Positions 1-9,718 of a DNA stretch of 64,000 nt are shown here, piece after piece. A program made the translations under genes and the position numbers. Positions within the stretch are counted from its first letter, which is position 1, and each line of letters starts with the position of its first letter. Source of the DNA: Gnetum montanum. Lineage: Eukaryota > Streptophyta > Gnetopsida > Gnetales > Gnetaceae. The notes below the pieces were generated by a model. That model did not search any database, had not been told where the DNA came from, and saw nothing but the letters and a program-made list of their open reading frames with translations. The stretch is taken from NCBI GenBank assembly GCA_015680685.1, contig MNCI01000920.1, positions 62,001 to 126,000 of the forward strand, written 5' to 3'.

Positions 1-875
1 GGACATCACATGTCTCGGCAACAACATCCATTACTCCAGTAGCATCCAAAGCAAGCAAGATGTTTGCCTTTGTTTTGCTTAATGGTGTTTCTTTTGGTTT
101 ACTCTCTGTTGTGCTTGCAGGGTACGTGCCAGAGGGGCATCGGTCAAAGGTGCGTTTCGCCAATGTGGCAGGACACTACATTGTTCCAAGGTGGTCATCT
201 TGACTATCTTGGCTACTTGGGAGTGCACATCCTATCCTCCCCCTTAATCTCCTTTACCTTGTTTCTTACACCCATAGTTCTCCTTCTCACACCTCCTTTT
301 ATGAATTTTGATGATGCCTATAAAGCCTTCCCATATGCTCAACCACAAAATCCATGACGCGCGTAACGCAGCTCGCTACATGGGAATCATCTGTAGGCAG
401 GTCAAAGCCCCACGCAAATGTAACACAGCTCATCCTAGGGAGGACACACCTATCCTGCATCAAGGTTGTTTGCAAATGAACATGGCAAAACAACAAAAGA
501 AAAGCACAAAAGAGAAAAAGCTAAAAAAATGTGCCTAAAACAAAGGGTAGATCCACTGTTTCACAATGACCATCTCTAAGCATTTCGATGAGAGGTTAGA
601 AGCCTACAAAAGAAATATTCCCATTCATATCGACTCCCTCACAATCACTCCGATGAGGGACCACACTATGCTACATCTTTCCCTTCCTGAAACTATCCCC
701 ATAGATCCACCCTTTCCCCTTTCCCTACATGACTATCTAGTACTCTCAAGCATAGCTAAGTGACATCTGGGTAATTACTAAAGAGTGATGTTAGCTTCTT
801 GTCTTTCATGGTGTTTCATATTCTTTGTCGACATCTCTTGGGCCCATCCTCCAGACGTCAACAAAGAGGGGCCAG
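1..875 (+). mobile_element. T0 Tat-like element, 3' internal region (left end outside window)
   Basis: This is the segment between pol and the 3' LTR of a Tat-like element on the + strand; gag and pol would lie left of the window. It ends in a purine tract followed at once by a TG-starting LTR. Much of 1-540 resembles the reverse complement of 47370-47770 in T3, which is the same part of an oppositely oriented element. A splice acceptor-like site (TGCTTGCAG) ends at 120 and is followed by a short open frame to about 200. Nothing here has a recognisable protein domain. Confidence 0.7.
299..496 (-). pseudogene. Small antisense frame conserved with T3
   Basis: A 65-codon frame runs antisense to T0. 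Its middle (LQTTLMQDRC, then MSCVTFAWGFDLP) is clearly similar to the T3 frame at 47423-47623 (LQDRC, MSCVTSMWGFDLP), which occupies the same place in an element of opposite orientation. A CAG acceptor-like trinucleotide precedes the DRC codons in both. I do not recognise the product. It may be an exon of a second antisense transcript or simply a conserved piece of 3' region; the similarity is visible but function is unknown. Confidence 0.35.
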
Positions 876-885
876 TGAAACACCA
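809..885 (+). promoter_or_regulatory. T0 polypurine tract inside inverted repeat
   Basis: The polypurine tract AACAAAGAGGGGCCA lies directly before the LTR start at 876 and should prime plus-strand DNA synthesis. The LTR terminus TGAAACACCA (876-885) is the exact reverse complement of TGGTGTTTCA at 809-818, and the next segment inward (CTTTGTCGAC against GTCAACAAAG) also pairs. The purines AGGGGCCA fall in an internal loop. The same arrangement occurs in T1-T4. Confidence 0.75.
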
Positions 886-1190
886 TAAAATTTTAGGGCC
901 TACATGTTTTGATGAGGTTTGGGAATTTAGGCAAGGGCTTCGACAAGTGCAGCATCATGATCATTGGGCAATAAAGTGTAGACACCGAAGATAGATTGTG
1001 CAATCTGGCAAGTTTTCTACTTCCATGATAGGTAGGCTTGTTGGGCTCACCAACCTACCAAAATGGATAGTTGGCCTGGCTAACAGTCTACCCAGAGACC
1101 ATGCTTGGAGTTGTCGACAGTGTTAAGGATGGACAAAATAGTTTGGCAAGTTTTCTAGTAGAGAATTTTAATACGCTACGCTATGCTGTG
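876..1190 (+). mobile_element. T0 3' LTR, first part
   Basis: The LTR begins TGAAACACC directly after the polypurine tract and is interrupted at 1190 by T1. It resumes at 18851. Joined across T1 the text reads through in a CTATGCTGTGCAG context, which confirms one LTR. The last bases before the break already hold the CTACGCTATGC motif typical of the U3 of this family. Confidence 0.8.
1186..1190. repeat. T1 target-site duplication, left copy
   Basis: CTGTG directly precedes the T1 LTR start and is repeated at 18846-18850 directly after the other T1 LTR. Five base pairs is the usual length for Ty3/gypsy integration. Confidence 0.85.
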
Positions 1191-1780
1191 TGTACCACCT
1201 GAAATCGTCGGTCTCCGGCTGGAAGGAAAAACAGAGGCCGCGGGATCGCGGGATGCGTACAGAAGACCCTGCCTTCGCCTGAGGGCGAGCTGGAATGCGA
1301 AAAAGGCAGAGTACCTTGGGTGGTCCGCACGCGGATCAGACAAGGATTTCCCCGTGTGTACGCAAAATGCTAATACGCTGGGTTATGCGTAAGCGATGTG
1401 CGGGCGTAGACAAGGCAACAGAACAACGCAAAGCGTAAATGGATGCAAACGAAGCGTGAGCATAAACAGGCATAAACAGTTCGTGGGCCAAATTGATATA
1501 AAACTGTAAAAGAACTTATGCAGCAAATGTAAACAATGATATTGCAAAGTCAAAGTACAGTGCACCGGTCTAACGCAGTCGTGTGGGAACACAAGGCAGA
1601 CGAAAAGCCCCAATGTATACAGGGATGACTCTGGTTCGTAGGGCAGGCGGAGCGTAGAGAGTATCTGCAGCGTACAAGGCTTCTAGCGTAAGAGGGTTTC
1701 AGCTCTGGTGCGCAGCGTAAATGTTCTCTCATATGCTCCGGGATTTTGCCAACCGACCTAGTTAAAGTGAAAAAATGGGG

Positions 1781-1788
1781 TTTTTATA
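1781..1788 (-). promoter_or_regulatory. T1 3' LTR TATA box
   Basis: TATAAAAA on the - strand, in a context shared with the 5' LTR (18262-18269). The palindrome cluster lies upstream of it in the direction of transcription, so the cluster is in U3. Confidence 0.6.
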
Positions 1789-1867
1789 CAGGTTGTTACG
1801 CTAGACTAGGGTTGGGCGACACGTGGTGCATTGACCGGGTGCACACAATTTACAAATGTACAATATT

Positions 1868-2320
1868 ACAAGTGTTGGGCGTATATGCTGGGCGTATACG
1901 CCGTATCAGGTCGGCGTATACGCGGGGCATATAAGTTGGATGTGCTGAGCGTGTGAACTTGGGTGGAGATGCTGTGCTGGCGTACACAGTGGGCGTATAC
2001 GCTGATGGATGCTGGCGTACACGTCGGACGTATATGCTGATGGATGCTAGCGTACATGCTAGACGTATACGCTGATGGATGTCCACTTGCTTTAATCCTT
2101 GCTCTTTGGTGTTGTCTTCATTCTGCCTTTGGAGGTTCTGTCGTCGAGCGTGTGCATCTGCAGTACCAGGGCGTACACGTTGGGGTGTCGGGCGTATACG
2201 TTGTGGAATGCCAAGCGTATACGCCGGGCATATACGCTGTAGGTGTTAGGTGTATACGCTGGGCGTATATGCTGTTGGTGTGAGCTTGGGCATATACGCT
2301 AGGCGTCTACGCTGGGGATG
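1868..2320. repeat. GCGTATACGC palindrome cluster in T1 U3 (3' LTR)
   Basis: At least ten copies or near-copies of the palindrome GCGTATACGC, often extended by CTGGG, are spaced 10-60 bp apart. Neighbouring copies differ by one or two bases, mainly CpG to TpG or CpA changes. The position just upstream of the LTR TATA box suggests binding sites for a factor or factors acting on LTR transcription; this role is inferred. Confidence 0.7.
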
Positions 2321-2447
2321 TACACTTAGTGAAAATGAAGCCTTTTGTCCTCCAAAGTTGCAATGTGCGACGCCAACTATAGGCACGGTTGCCTGTGGGT
2401 CGCAGGGACCTACTTTTTGCTGGGGAAGTACAAAGCTCTGAATTTTG

Positions 2448-2518
2448 TGGTGTTTCATTGGCCCCTCTTTGTTGACGCTTGGACCCGAGGAGCATCGACA
2501 AAGAAGTACAAAACACCA
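2448..2518 (-). promoter_or_regulatory. T1 polypurine tract inside inverted repeat
   Basis: Read on the - strand, AACAAAGAGGGGCCAA directly precedes the 3' LTR start TGAAACACCA (2457-2448). The outer arm at 2509-2518 is the nearly matching TGGTGTTTTG, followed inward by CTTTGTCGATG pairing with CGTCAACAAAG. The layout matches that in T0, T2, T3 and T4. Confidence 0.75.
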
Positions 2519-3509
2519 CAAGCAACTTGATAAAGACGTTGCCCGTTGCCACTCGACGAGACGTTATCGCACTGTGTTCAATAGTACATGGGATCGGGAA
2601 AGTGAAATTTGTAGCGAGTAGGAGGATAGAGATTGTGGGGATTGGTGACTGCCCAAGGAATTATGTGGACAGGAATGCTTGGGTATGCGGCATGCTGGTT
2701 GTTGTCAATAGCAAATGTTTTAGCAGACGCGGATTTCAAGCATGCAATGTGTGTCCTTTGGCGGAACAGGGCCCTCGGTTAGTTTTCAAGAGAACTTGTC
2801 GGTGAGGCCAAAGCTACAGAAGGATGTGTTACATGCTTTGGAAGAACATGGCCCATGTTTAGTGTTCAGGGGAACCTGTTGGCAGGGAGCCAAAGCCATG
2901 CAACTAGATGCCTTTTGACCATTTTAGACATGAGTACTTGGTTTTGAGATGACTACCTTCCCACCTGGGGCTGGTATGGGAAGCGCCAGGGGTCTTTCTT
3001 GTTTTTGCAATTTTTGAGTTGATCTTGTACTCATGCTTAGGTGCCAAGCTGTGTGTCGCATTTTCTGTAACGTGTGGCAGTGTGCTACAGTGTGCTCAAT
3101 GTTTTGAATGTACGGGATGTGTCAAGGGTGTGGTTGAATAAAATGCACTGGTGAAGGGATAAGGAATTTTATCGATGAATGGGGATGTACTGGTGAATGG
3201 TTTGATTTAGTCTTGCCAGGTAGGCTGCGAACATTGTGTTATCTTGCTGCTCATGACGAAGTGCCTCTTTGTGTGAAACTTCTGGGTGTCATCCTGCAAA
3301 CAAAACTCCAAGGAGACAAGTAAAACCATGAGCGAATAGACGAGCTTAGACTTACATGGCGGCCAATGGCTCAGAGATGCTGAAGGAAGGCAGGCACTGT
3401 GGTTAGATGACAGTGATACTGATAAGGGTGATTGATGGCGAGCGATGCAGTGAAGCTGATGAATGAGCATGGCGGCGGATTGATGTGCCGGATGTGGATT
3501 TGCCAATTT
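2519..3509 (-). other. T1 3' region between pol and LTR, with a candidate spliced exon pair
   Basis: No known domain is found. On the - strand a donor GTAAGT (about 3355-3350) and an acceptor TTTTGTTTGCAG (ending near 3298) frame a 58-bp intron-like segment inside the open frame 3506-3207. A comparable acceptor followed by a short frame is seen in T4 (near 63212) and T0 (ending at 120). This may be a spliced extra ORF of the kind known downstream of pol in some Tat elements, but the product is not recognisable. Confidence 0.35.
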
Positions 3510-3870
3510 ATAGTCTTGGCAGACTATTATGGGTTAGTTTTATGTCATAACCCATTGGACATTGCTTGTTTAGCGTCGTGACGGACGTTACATTGCCAGT
3601 TTCTAGTCTTAGCGGACTATGGAGAGGTAAGCTAGTTTATAGTCTTAGCAGACCCGATTGGTTAGGACGGTGGCAGCTTATTGTCCTGCTGGACAAATGC
3701 TAGTTTATTGTCCTTGCGGACGCTATGGTATTAGTTTTACGTCATAATCCAGGACTGTTCTGTGATATCAGTTTATCGTCATGATTCTAGGACGAGCTGT
3801 GGTATCAGTTTATAGTCATAATTCCAAGACTTGCACGTGCCTGAGTTTATAGTCAGACGTGGAATGGTTT
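3510..3870. repeat. Minisatellite in T1 3' region
   Basis: Roughly ten degenerate units of 30-50 bp follow the pattern AGTTTATAGTC-TTAGC-GGAC, with variants ACGTCATAATCC. The same family of units recurs in T3 (48440-48845) and T4 (63725-64000) in the same position beside the end of pol. Variable minisatellites in the 3' untranslated region are an established feature of Tat-lineage elements. Confidence 0.75.
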
Positions 3871-6800
3871 TAGGTACAGATGATTTGTCGGATTGGCAAG
3901 CTCACTCCCTCCCATGTTGGCTAGCTTGAATGCACCATTATCGAATGCTTTGATGACCACGTAAGGCCCTTCCCAGTTGGCTGAGAACTTGTCTGGGTGT
4001 TCCCGAGCAGCCTTGAGCACGAGGTCGCCTTCTTTGATGGGGCGTTTGTTGATGTCATGTCGATGTCGCTCTCTTTGTTGCTTTTGGTACCATTCGATCT
4101 AATCGAGCGCACGTGTGCGTTCCCATTCCACTGAGTCAAGGTCAATGATGCGTAGATCATTGTTCTGCCCATCGTCGAGGAGTCTGGATAGTGTGATCCT
4201 TAACGATGGTACCTGTAATTCCAAGGGTAAGACAACTTTTGACCCGTAAACGAGACTGTAAGGGGTTTTACCTGTTGACGTTCGGTGAGTAGTGCGGTAG
4301 GCCCATAATGCATATGTTAATTGCTCGTGCCATTTCCTTTTGCTTTGGGTTAGTAGTTTTTTAAGTATCGTTATGATCGTCTTATTGGTTGCTTCTGCTT
4401 GTCCATTGCTCTGAGGATAGTAAGGAGAGGAAAATGAGTGGTTAATCCTCAGACTGTCGCAAAAGGTTTTTGTTTCGGCACTACTAAATTGCAGCCCGTT
4501 GTCAATGATAATTGTCAAAGGGATGTCAAAGTGGGTTATAATGTTTTCTAGAATAAAGTTGCACACGTGTTTAGAAGTCGTTTTTCGAAGGGGAGCTACT
4601 TCTACCCACTTCGTGAAATATTCAGTAGCGGTTATGATGAAACTGTGCCCTGCAGAAGATGAGGGTGTTATCGGGCCGATAAGGTCCAATCCCCATTTCT
4701 GAAAAGGCCATGTTATTTGTGCTGTGTGTAGTTCGTTTGGTGGTACATGTATTAGGTTACTATGTTTTTGACAAATATTACATGTTTTGACTTTGGAGAG
4801 ACAATCGTGTTCCATGTGTGGCCAATAGTAGCCTAAACGTCTTATTTTCGTGGCCATGGCTTTTGGTGCTATGTGTCCTCCACATAGTCCCTCATGTACT
4901 TGATCAACAATCGTTTGGGCATCAGCACTACTTACGCATATTAGCAATAAACCTTCATAGGATCGACGACACAATGTATCCCCTACCAAGGTGTACTGCC
5001 TAGAACGTTTTCGTACGGCGTCCTTTTGCGCATTTGTTAGATGTCGTGGGGCTTCGCCGCGTAGAAGGTACTCTTTTATGTCATCATACCATTCTATCGC
5101 ATGTGTTGTACGAACAGATGCAATCGGCAATGTGTCGGAGGTTATTGGTTCATCGCAGTTGATTACGGAGCTTGGCAAGACATAGAACATGTCGAGCGAT
5201 ATATTTAATGCTAATGTGGCTAACGCGTCTGCGATGGTGTTATCGTTTCGAGAGACGTGTTGCACATCAATGTTTTCGAATTGTTTCATTAAATGTTTCG
5301 CCAAGTCACAGTATGGTTGTAAATTTTGGGCTTTGCACGCGTAAATATCTGTAACTTGGTTTACGACCAGTTGTGAATCCCCTCTGACTACTAGGAGCAT
5401 GATGTCCGAAGCCAGTGCTGCTGTGAGACCTCTAAGGAGACCTTCGTACTCTGCTATGTTGTTAGTACAGTGAAAATTGAAGCGATAGGCAAAGGGTCGG
5501 ATCTCCCCGGAGGGATAAGTGATGACAGCGGCCGCACTTCCTCCTCGAGAGGTGGATGCTCCATCGAAGTTTAAAATAGCATCGTAGTCATCAGGCACTG
5601 TGTCTATTGTGCTTATACTTTCATCTGGGAATTCAGGCTCTAGGATTGCTTGGTCACGCATTGGTGATGCGGCCATTTGATTCGCTATGGCTTGACCTTT
5701 GACTGATGATTGTGCTACGTAGTACAGGTCGAACTCAGCTATCATGGCTTTCCATCGGGCTATTCGACTCGTTTTGTAAATGTTTCCTGTTATATCTCTC
5801 AGTACATTGTCCTTACAGATTATGTAAACTTGATTACGGAAGAGGTAATGTCGCCATTTTCTTAGAGAAAAGACCAAAGCTAAGCATGACCTCTCCATGT
5901 CGTTGTACTTATTTTCATGGGCAACTAAGGTATGGCTCAAGTAGTATACAGGGACTTCAGTTCCGTCATCTCGTTTCTGGCAGAGTATAGACGCGATGGA
6001 TGATTCTGAAGTGGCAAGGTAGATGTAAAACAGTTTGTTGTTTTGGGGTGGGTAGACCGTAGGCAGTCGGGCAAGTACTGTTTTGATATTTTCAAAGGCT
6101 TCCTGGCACTGCGGAGTCCATTCGAAATGGACATTTTTACGTAACATGTGGTTCATAGGTTTTAGTTTGTCTGTTAATTTTTCTACGAAACGCCTGATGA
6201 ACTGCAATCTACCTTGTAGACCTCGAAGTTCGGTAAGGTTACTGGGTGGTTTCAGGTTGGTAATGGCCTTAACCTTATCGGGGTCCACTCGTATCCCTGC
6301 TTCTGAAGCTATGAATCCAAGCATTTTGCCTATTTTGACACCGAAGACGAATTTTTTTGGGTTAAGTCTTAGTTCATATTTTAAACAACGTTTTAAGACT
6401 AAGTCGAGGTCTTGTACGTGTTGTTCGGTTGTTTTTGACTTAACCACGATGTCATCCACATAATCGTTGAGCGACTGTAGCATGTAATCATTAAAGATGA
6501 ACGTCATGGCTCTTTGATATGTGGCCCCTGCATTCTTGAGACCGAAGGGCATCATGGTGTAACAAAAAGTTCCCCATGGGATTATGAAGGTGGTTCGAAG
6601 TTGATGTTCTGGGTTGATGCGTATTTGGTTGTATCCTAAGAAACCATCCATAAAAGATAACAAGGCATGTCCTACAGTAGAGTCAATGAGTTGATTGATG
6701 CTAGGTAGGGGAAAGTCATCTTTTATGGTTGCTACGTTTAAATCTCGGAAGTCGATGCATAAGCGAATGCTTTCGTTTTTCTTCGGGACGATGACCATGT

Positions 6801-7341
6801 TTGACACCCACTCGGCGTAATCAAAAGCCTGAATGAAACCAGCTTGGTAAAGCTTGGTGATCTCATTGTGAACTGTCAATGCCACCTCGGGTCTAACCTT
6901 TCGCACTTTTTGTTTTACTGGTCTTAGTTTTGGGTCAAGGATAATGTTGTGTTGAACAATTCTAGGATCTAGCCCTGGCATGTCTGTATAGGACCAAGCG
7001 AACGCTCTCATGTTTTCCCTAAGCACATGCTGAATGTCTTGGACCAAGTGCGGTTGTAGCAGCGTGCTTAATTTTAAGATTTTGACTTCCCCATCAGGCA
7101 TGGTAATGGGGGTTTCAGCCAATGGGTCTTCGGTGATGTTTTCAGCTTCTATGTCAAGAAATTTTGTCATGCCTTGGTAATTGTCTATTGTTTGCTGTGT
7201 TGAGGCTATGACTGCATCGTCCATCAGTGGACTTAAATTGATGAAGTTTATGTCAATGTCCCGTGTAATGATGCCGTGTGGTCCGTCAATGGTTAACGGT
7301 GCGGCTAACTGTGGGCAGTCCATTGAGCTTGCTCCTGCCAA
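3853..7341 (-). CDS. pol: T1 pol: reverse transcriptase, two RNase H domains, integrase
   Basis: The frame encodes about 1,160 codons with one amber stop (4099-4101), after which about 81 residues continue in frame to TGA at 3855-3853. Order: an N-terminal linker of about 110 residues; RT with DDFPLP, FMDGFLGYNQI and catalytic YVDD (about residue 295); connection and a first RNase H whose usual first Asp is lost (YIYLATSESSIAS); an archaeal-type RNase H with LNFDGAS, AEYEGL, RGDSQL and NTIADALA; integrase with an HHCC zinc finger (HEGLCGGH to CNICQKH), DDE residues in WGLDLIG, IIDNGLQF and NGQAEA, and a C-terminal GDLVLK/FKLANM segment. Two RNase H domains with a dead first copy mark the Tat lineage. 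There is no upstream in-frame protease: the frame starts next to a possible splice acceptor (TTTATTGGCAG). The start is uncertain, and the TTG at 7341 is only the frame edge. Confidence 0.92.
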
Positions 7342-7440
7342 TAAACTGAGAGTTGCATAAGCAAAGGGGTGTAGTTCTATGTTTTCTGGTGTTTTTTAAA
7401 CTATGTGTATGTTATAATGGTGGATTATCGTTGCACCTGG

Positions 7441-7605
7441 ATGCATGGCAGTTTAAGGCCGTACCGGGCCGTGATTGGCAGTTTAAGGCCGTACCGGGCC
7501 ATGATTGGTAGTTTAAGGCCATACTGGGCCATGATTGGCAGTTTAAGGCCGTACCGGGCCGTGATTAGCAGTTTAAGGCTGTACCGAGCCATGATTGAAG
7601 TTAGC
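7441..7605. repeat. GTTTAAGGCC minisatellite, RT side of the antisense cassette
   Basis: Five units of about 30 bp, each with GCAGTTTAAGGCCGTACC followed by GGGCC(G/A)TGATTG, are nearly identical, so the array is recent. It separates the start of pol from the promoter of the antisense gene. Related units flank the cassette on the other side (12655-12935) and in T2 and T3. Confidence 0.85.
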
Positions 7606-7783
7606 GTAAATGTGTGAAACGGGGTCCATGGAGGAACTAGGACGTAATAATCTCTGTTTTTAGTTAATTTTCATCATTTTTGGGGAAAGTTTGGCAAATA
7701 GTAGGCAAAAAAGGCAAAAACGTAAAAAATGGAGTGACGGCAGCGTAAGTGGTGGCGGCGTTAGTGTTAGCGTCATTGGGCGC

Positions 7784-7791
7784 TATATAAA
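7784..7791 (+). promoter_or_regulatory. TATA box of T1 antisense gene
   Basis: CTATATAAAG lies about 245 bp before the exon-1 ATG at 8033, on the antisense-gene strand, embedded in GCGTA-rich sequence. T3 has TATAAATA at the matching place (52827-52834). A dedicated core promoter would let the gene be expressed independently of the LTR; this is inferred from position. Confidence 0.55.
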
Positions 7792-8214
7792 GGGAAAGGG
7801 GGGTCCATTTGTTTTACTGGAAAATGACAGCGTGAGCGACAGCGTAAACCTGCTAAGGCGTAAGCGTAAACCACGATATCTAGCATAAGTGTAAACATCA
7901 GCGTAGATGCTTGAGACTGATCCCCAGCGTAGACGCGGAGACCCTAGCATAGACGCCGAAGTTTAAACTTCTCAGCGCCAGCACAGACAATTGCTCAGTG
8001 TAAACTTAGATCATCAGCGTAGACACTCCGATATGGGCAAGGGAAAGGAAGTGGAGGGCCAGGGGCGGAAGGGTCACGATCTGACCTTCGCCGAAGAGAC
8101 AGAGGCCATGTTGCAGGGTCTGCCCAGGCCAAAGATTCCAGCGTGGCCTGCGACATCCCACAGGTAGGCTTTGATTCCTGCCTCTGTTGTTTCGGTGGTA
8201 TTTTCTGTTTGTAG

Positions 8215-8900
8215 CGTTGACGGTCTCAGCGTATACACCGAGCGTAGAAGGGTTTTCAACATAAGGGTTTTTGGTATATACGCCAGTGTAACTGCAGCGT
8301 AGATGGTGTTTAGTCCTTTTAGCGTAAACATTTTTTTGCATTGTGTTAGTGTAAAAGTTTGTCAGCGTGTTTGTCATCGGCATAAGTTCTGTTTCTTGCG
8401 ATGATGTATACGCTGAGGGTTTGTTCGGCGTATACGCTGTACGCGTACAGTTGTTTTTTCGGCGTAACGCTTTATCTTTCTGGCGTAAACTATTTACGCC
8501 GAACGTGAACTTGGGCATATACGCCAAGGGTTTGCTCAGCGTGTACGCTGCACGTGAAGGGGTTGGGGCGTCAGCATAAAACAGATCACCGTCAGGGTAG
8601 ACGCTGAGCTGGCTAGCGTGTACGCTGAGTTAAATTTCGTTCTTCACGCTAAGTATTAGTCAGTGTATACATTCTGCAGACAGCGTATACGCTGGATTGA
8701 ATGTGTTTTTTGCGCTAAGTGTAAGTCGTCGTATACGCTCTGTATATATCGTATATGCTAAGCGTGAATCACGGGCGTAAGTTATGGGCGTATATGCTGT
8801 GCACAGCGTGTACGCTGGGCGTAAGTTGTGTTTTTCGCACTGTAGAGTTTGCGTATACGCTCTGTGTATAGCGTATACACTGGGCGTAAACAGTTAGTTG
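8215..8900. repeat. GCGTATACGC motif cluster in intron 1 of T1 antisense gene
   Basis: Intron 1 (8164-8954) carries more than a dozen copies and near-copies of GCGTATACGC and of the half-site AGCGTAAAC. It is the same motif that fills the U3 of the T1 LTRs. Outside the LTRs the only other dense stretch in T1 is the leader at 17075-17580. Confidence 0.7.
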
Positions 8901-8954
8901 AATTTTTGATTTATGATGCGAACTTTCGTTTTGTGGCATTGTGATTGGTTGCAG

Positions 8955-9718
8955 AGACAACAAACGCTTCCTTATCGTGGTTGAACTCGTCAGGGTGCTA
9001 ACATGGGCTGGCCCCGTTGAGGAAGGCGATCTTCCCCTGGCTTTATTTGTGGATGACAAGGGGGTCTGGTTCAGGGAAGGTGCTAGCGAATTTCTGGCTT
9101 TCTTGTTAACCAATTTCGAGGTGGCTATTTGGTCGCATTTTGACGAAGTGACTGCGCGAAGTGTGGTTGATGCAATACTGCCAGGGGCTGCAGAGGATGT
9201 AATGGTCTTTATGGGAGACATTGACGAGGGGCTGTTTGTGGCTGAGGATGGCACTACCCACGGGCCCAAGTCAAACCGCCCGTTAACGCGTGTGTGGGCA
9301 TTGCTGCCACTGGGGTTGGATTATGTCAACAATACATTGTTTATAGCTACCCGTGCTCATACCTTGTTCCAGAATCCTCCTGGCACGGTATACCGAATAG
9401 CCAGGTGGGACCATTTACATTTATTGCTTTGTCTATTTTCGTTTGATGTTGGTTTCTTATTTTAATGCACGTTTGTTTGCAGACCGAAGACCAACCCAGA
9501 CGGGACCCTCATTGAGGATGAAGGGATAGCCCTCGCTCGCACTGCTCTGGAGGCCCTTATGACGGCCCCCACTCTTTGTGGGGCCGTTCTGGCTCAGACG
9601 AAGGGTTCGATGGTCCGCTTCCATAATCAGATTTCCATGGCCTTTGCGATGTGCAAGGCTCGTGGGTGGCTTCACAAAGATTGGACAGATCAGGGGCCAG
9701 TCTTTCCTCATAACTTTG
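8955..9718 (+). other. FCP1/NIF-like domain of the T1 antisense gene (exons 2-3)
   Basis: The order of blocks matches the FCP1 homology domain of small CTD phosphatases: a hydrophobic strand ending in the catalytic motif (FLIVVELVRVL), a basic and acidic loop, FLAFLLTNFEVAIWS (family pattern: FL..L...FEV.IWTS), and NNTLFIATRAHTLFQNPPGT (family pattern: NTLLIDDSP.K...NPP.T). After the domain come NPDGTLIEDE and a short helical part, as in plant relatives. The catalytic Asp pair (DLNG or DxDGT) is replaced by E-L-V-R and the IDD acidic pair is missing, so phosphatase activity is unlikely. T2 and T3 show the same blocks. Confidence 0.65.

Larger units (their letters stand above)
1191..2457 (-). 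mobile_element. T1 3' LTR
   Basis: This 1267-bp direct repeat of 17672-18845 starts TGTAC and ends TTTCA on the + strand. It is the 3' LTR because the polypurine tract abuts its right edge at 2458. On the - strand a TATA box is at 1781-1788. The extra length over the other LTR comes mainly from more copies of GCGTATACGC-type units between 1868 and 2320. Confidence 0.9.

Noticed and set aside
1868-2320. Regular short palindromic repeats that superficially suggest a CRISPR-like array
   Set aside because: Spacing is irregular, repeats are only about 10 bp, they lie in an LTR of a eukaryotic retrotransposon, and there are no cas genes.
2479-2805. 108-codon open frame beside the T1 3' LTR
   Set aside because: It overlaps the polypurine hairpin and shows no domain or counterpart in other copies.
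2519-3509. Envelope-like gene between integrase and 3' LTR
   Set aside because: No signal peptide, transmembrane segment or envelope-like pattern can be seen in T0, T1, T3 or T4 3' regions.
7405-7617. 70-codon frame with GSLRPYRA repeats
   Set aside because: It is the translation of the GTTTAAGGCC minisatellite; unit length keeps the frame open by chance.
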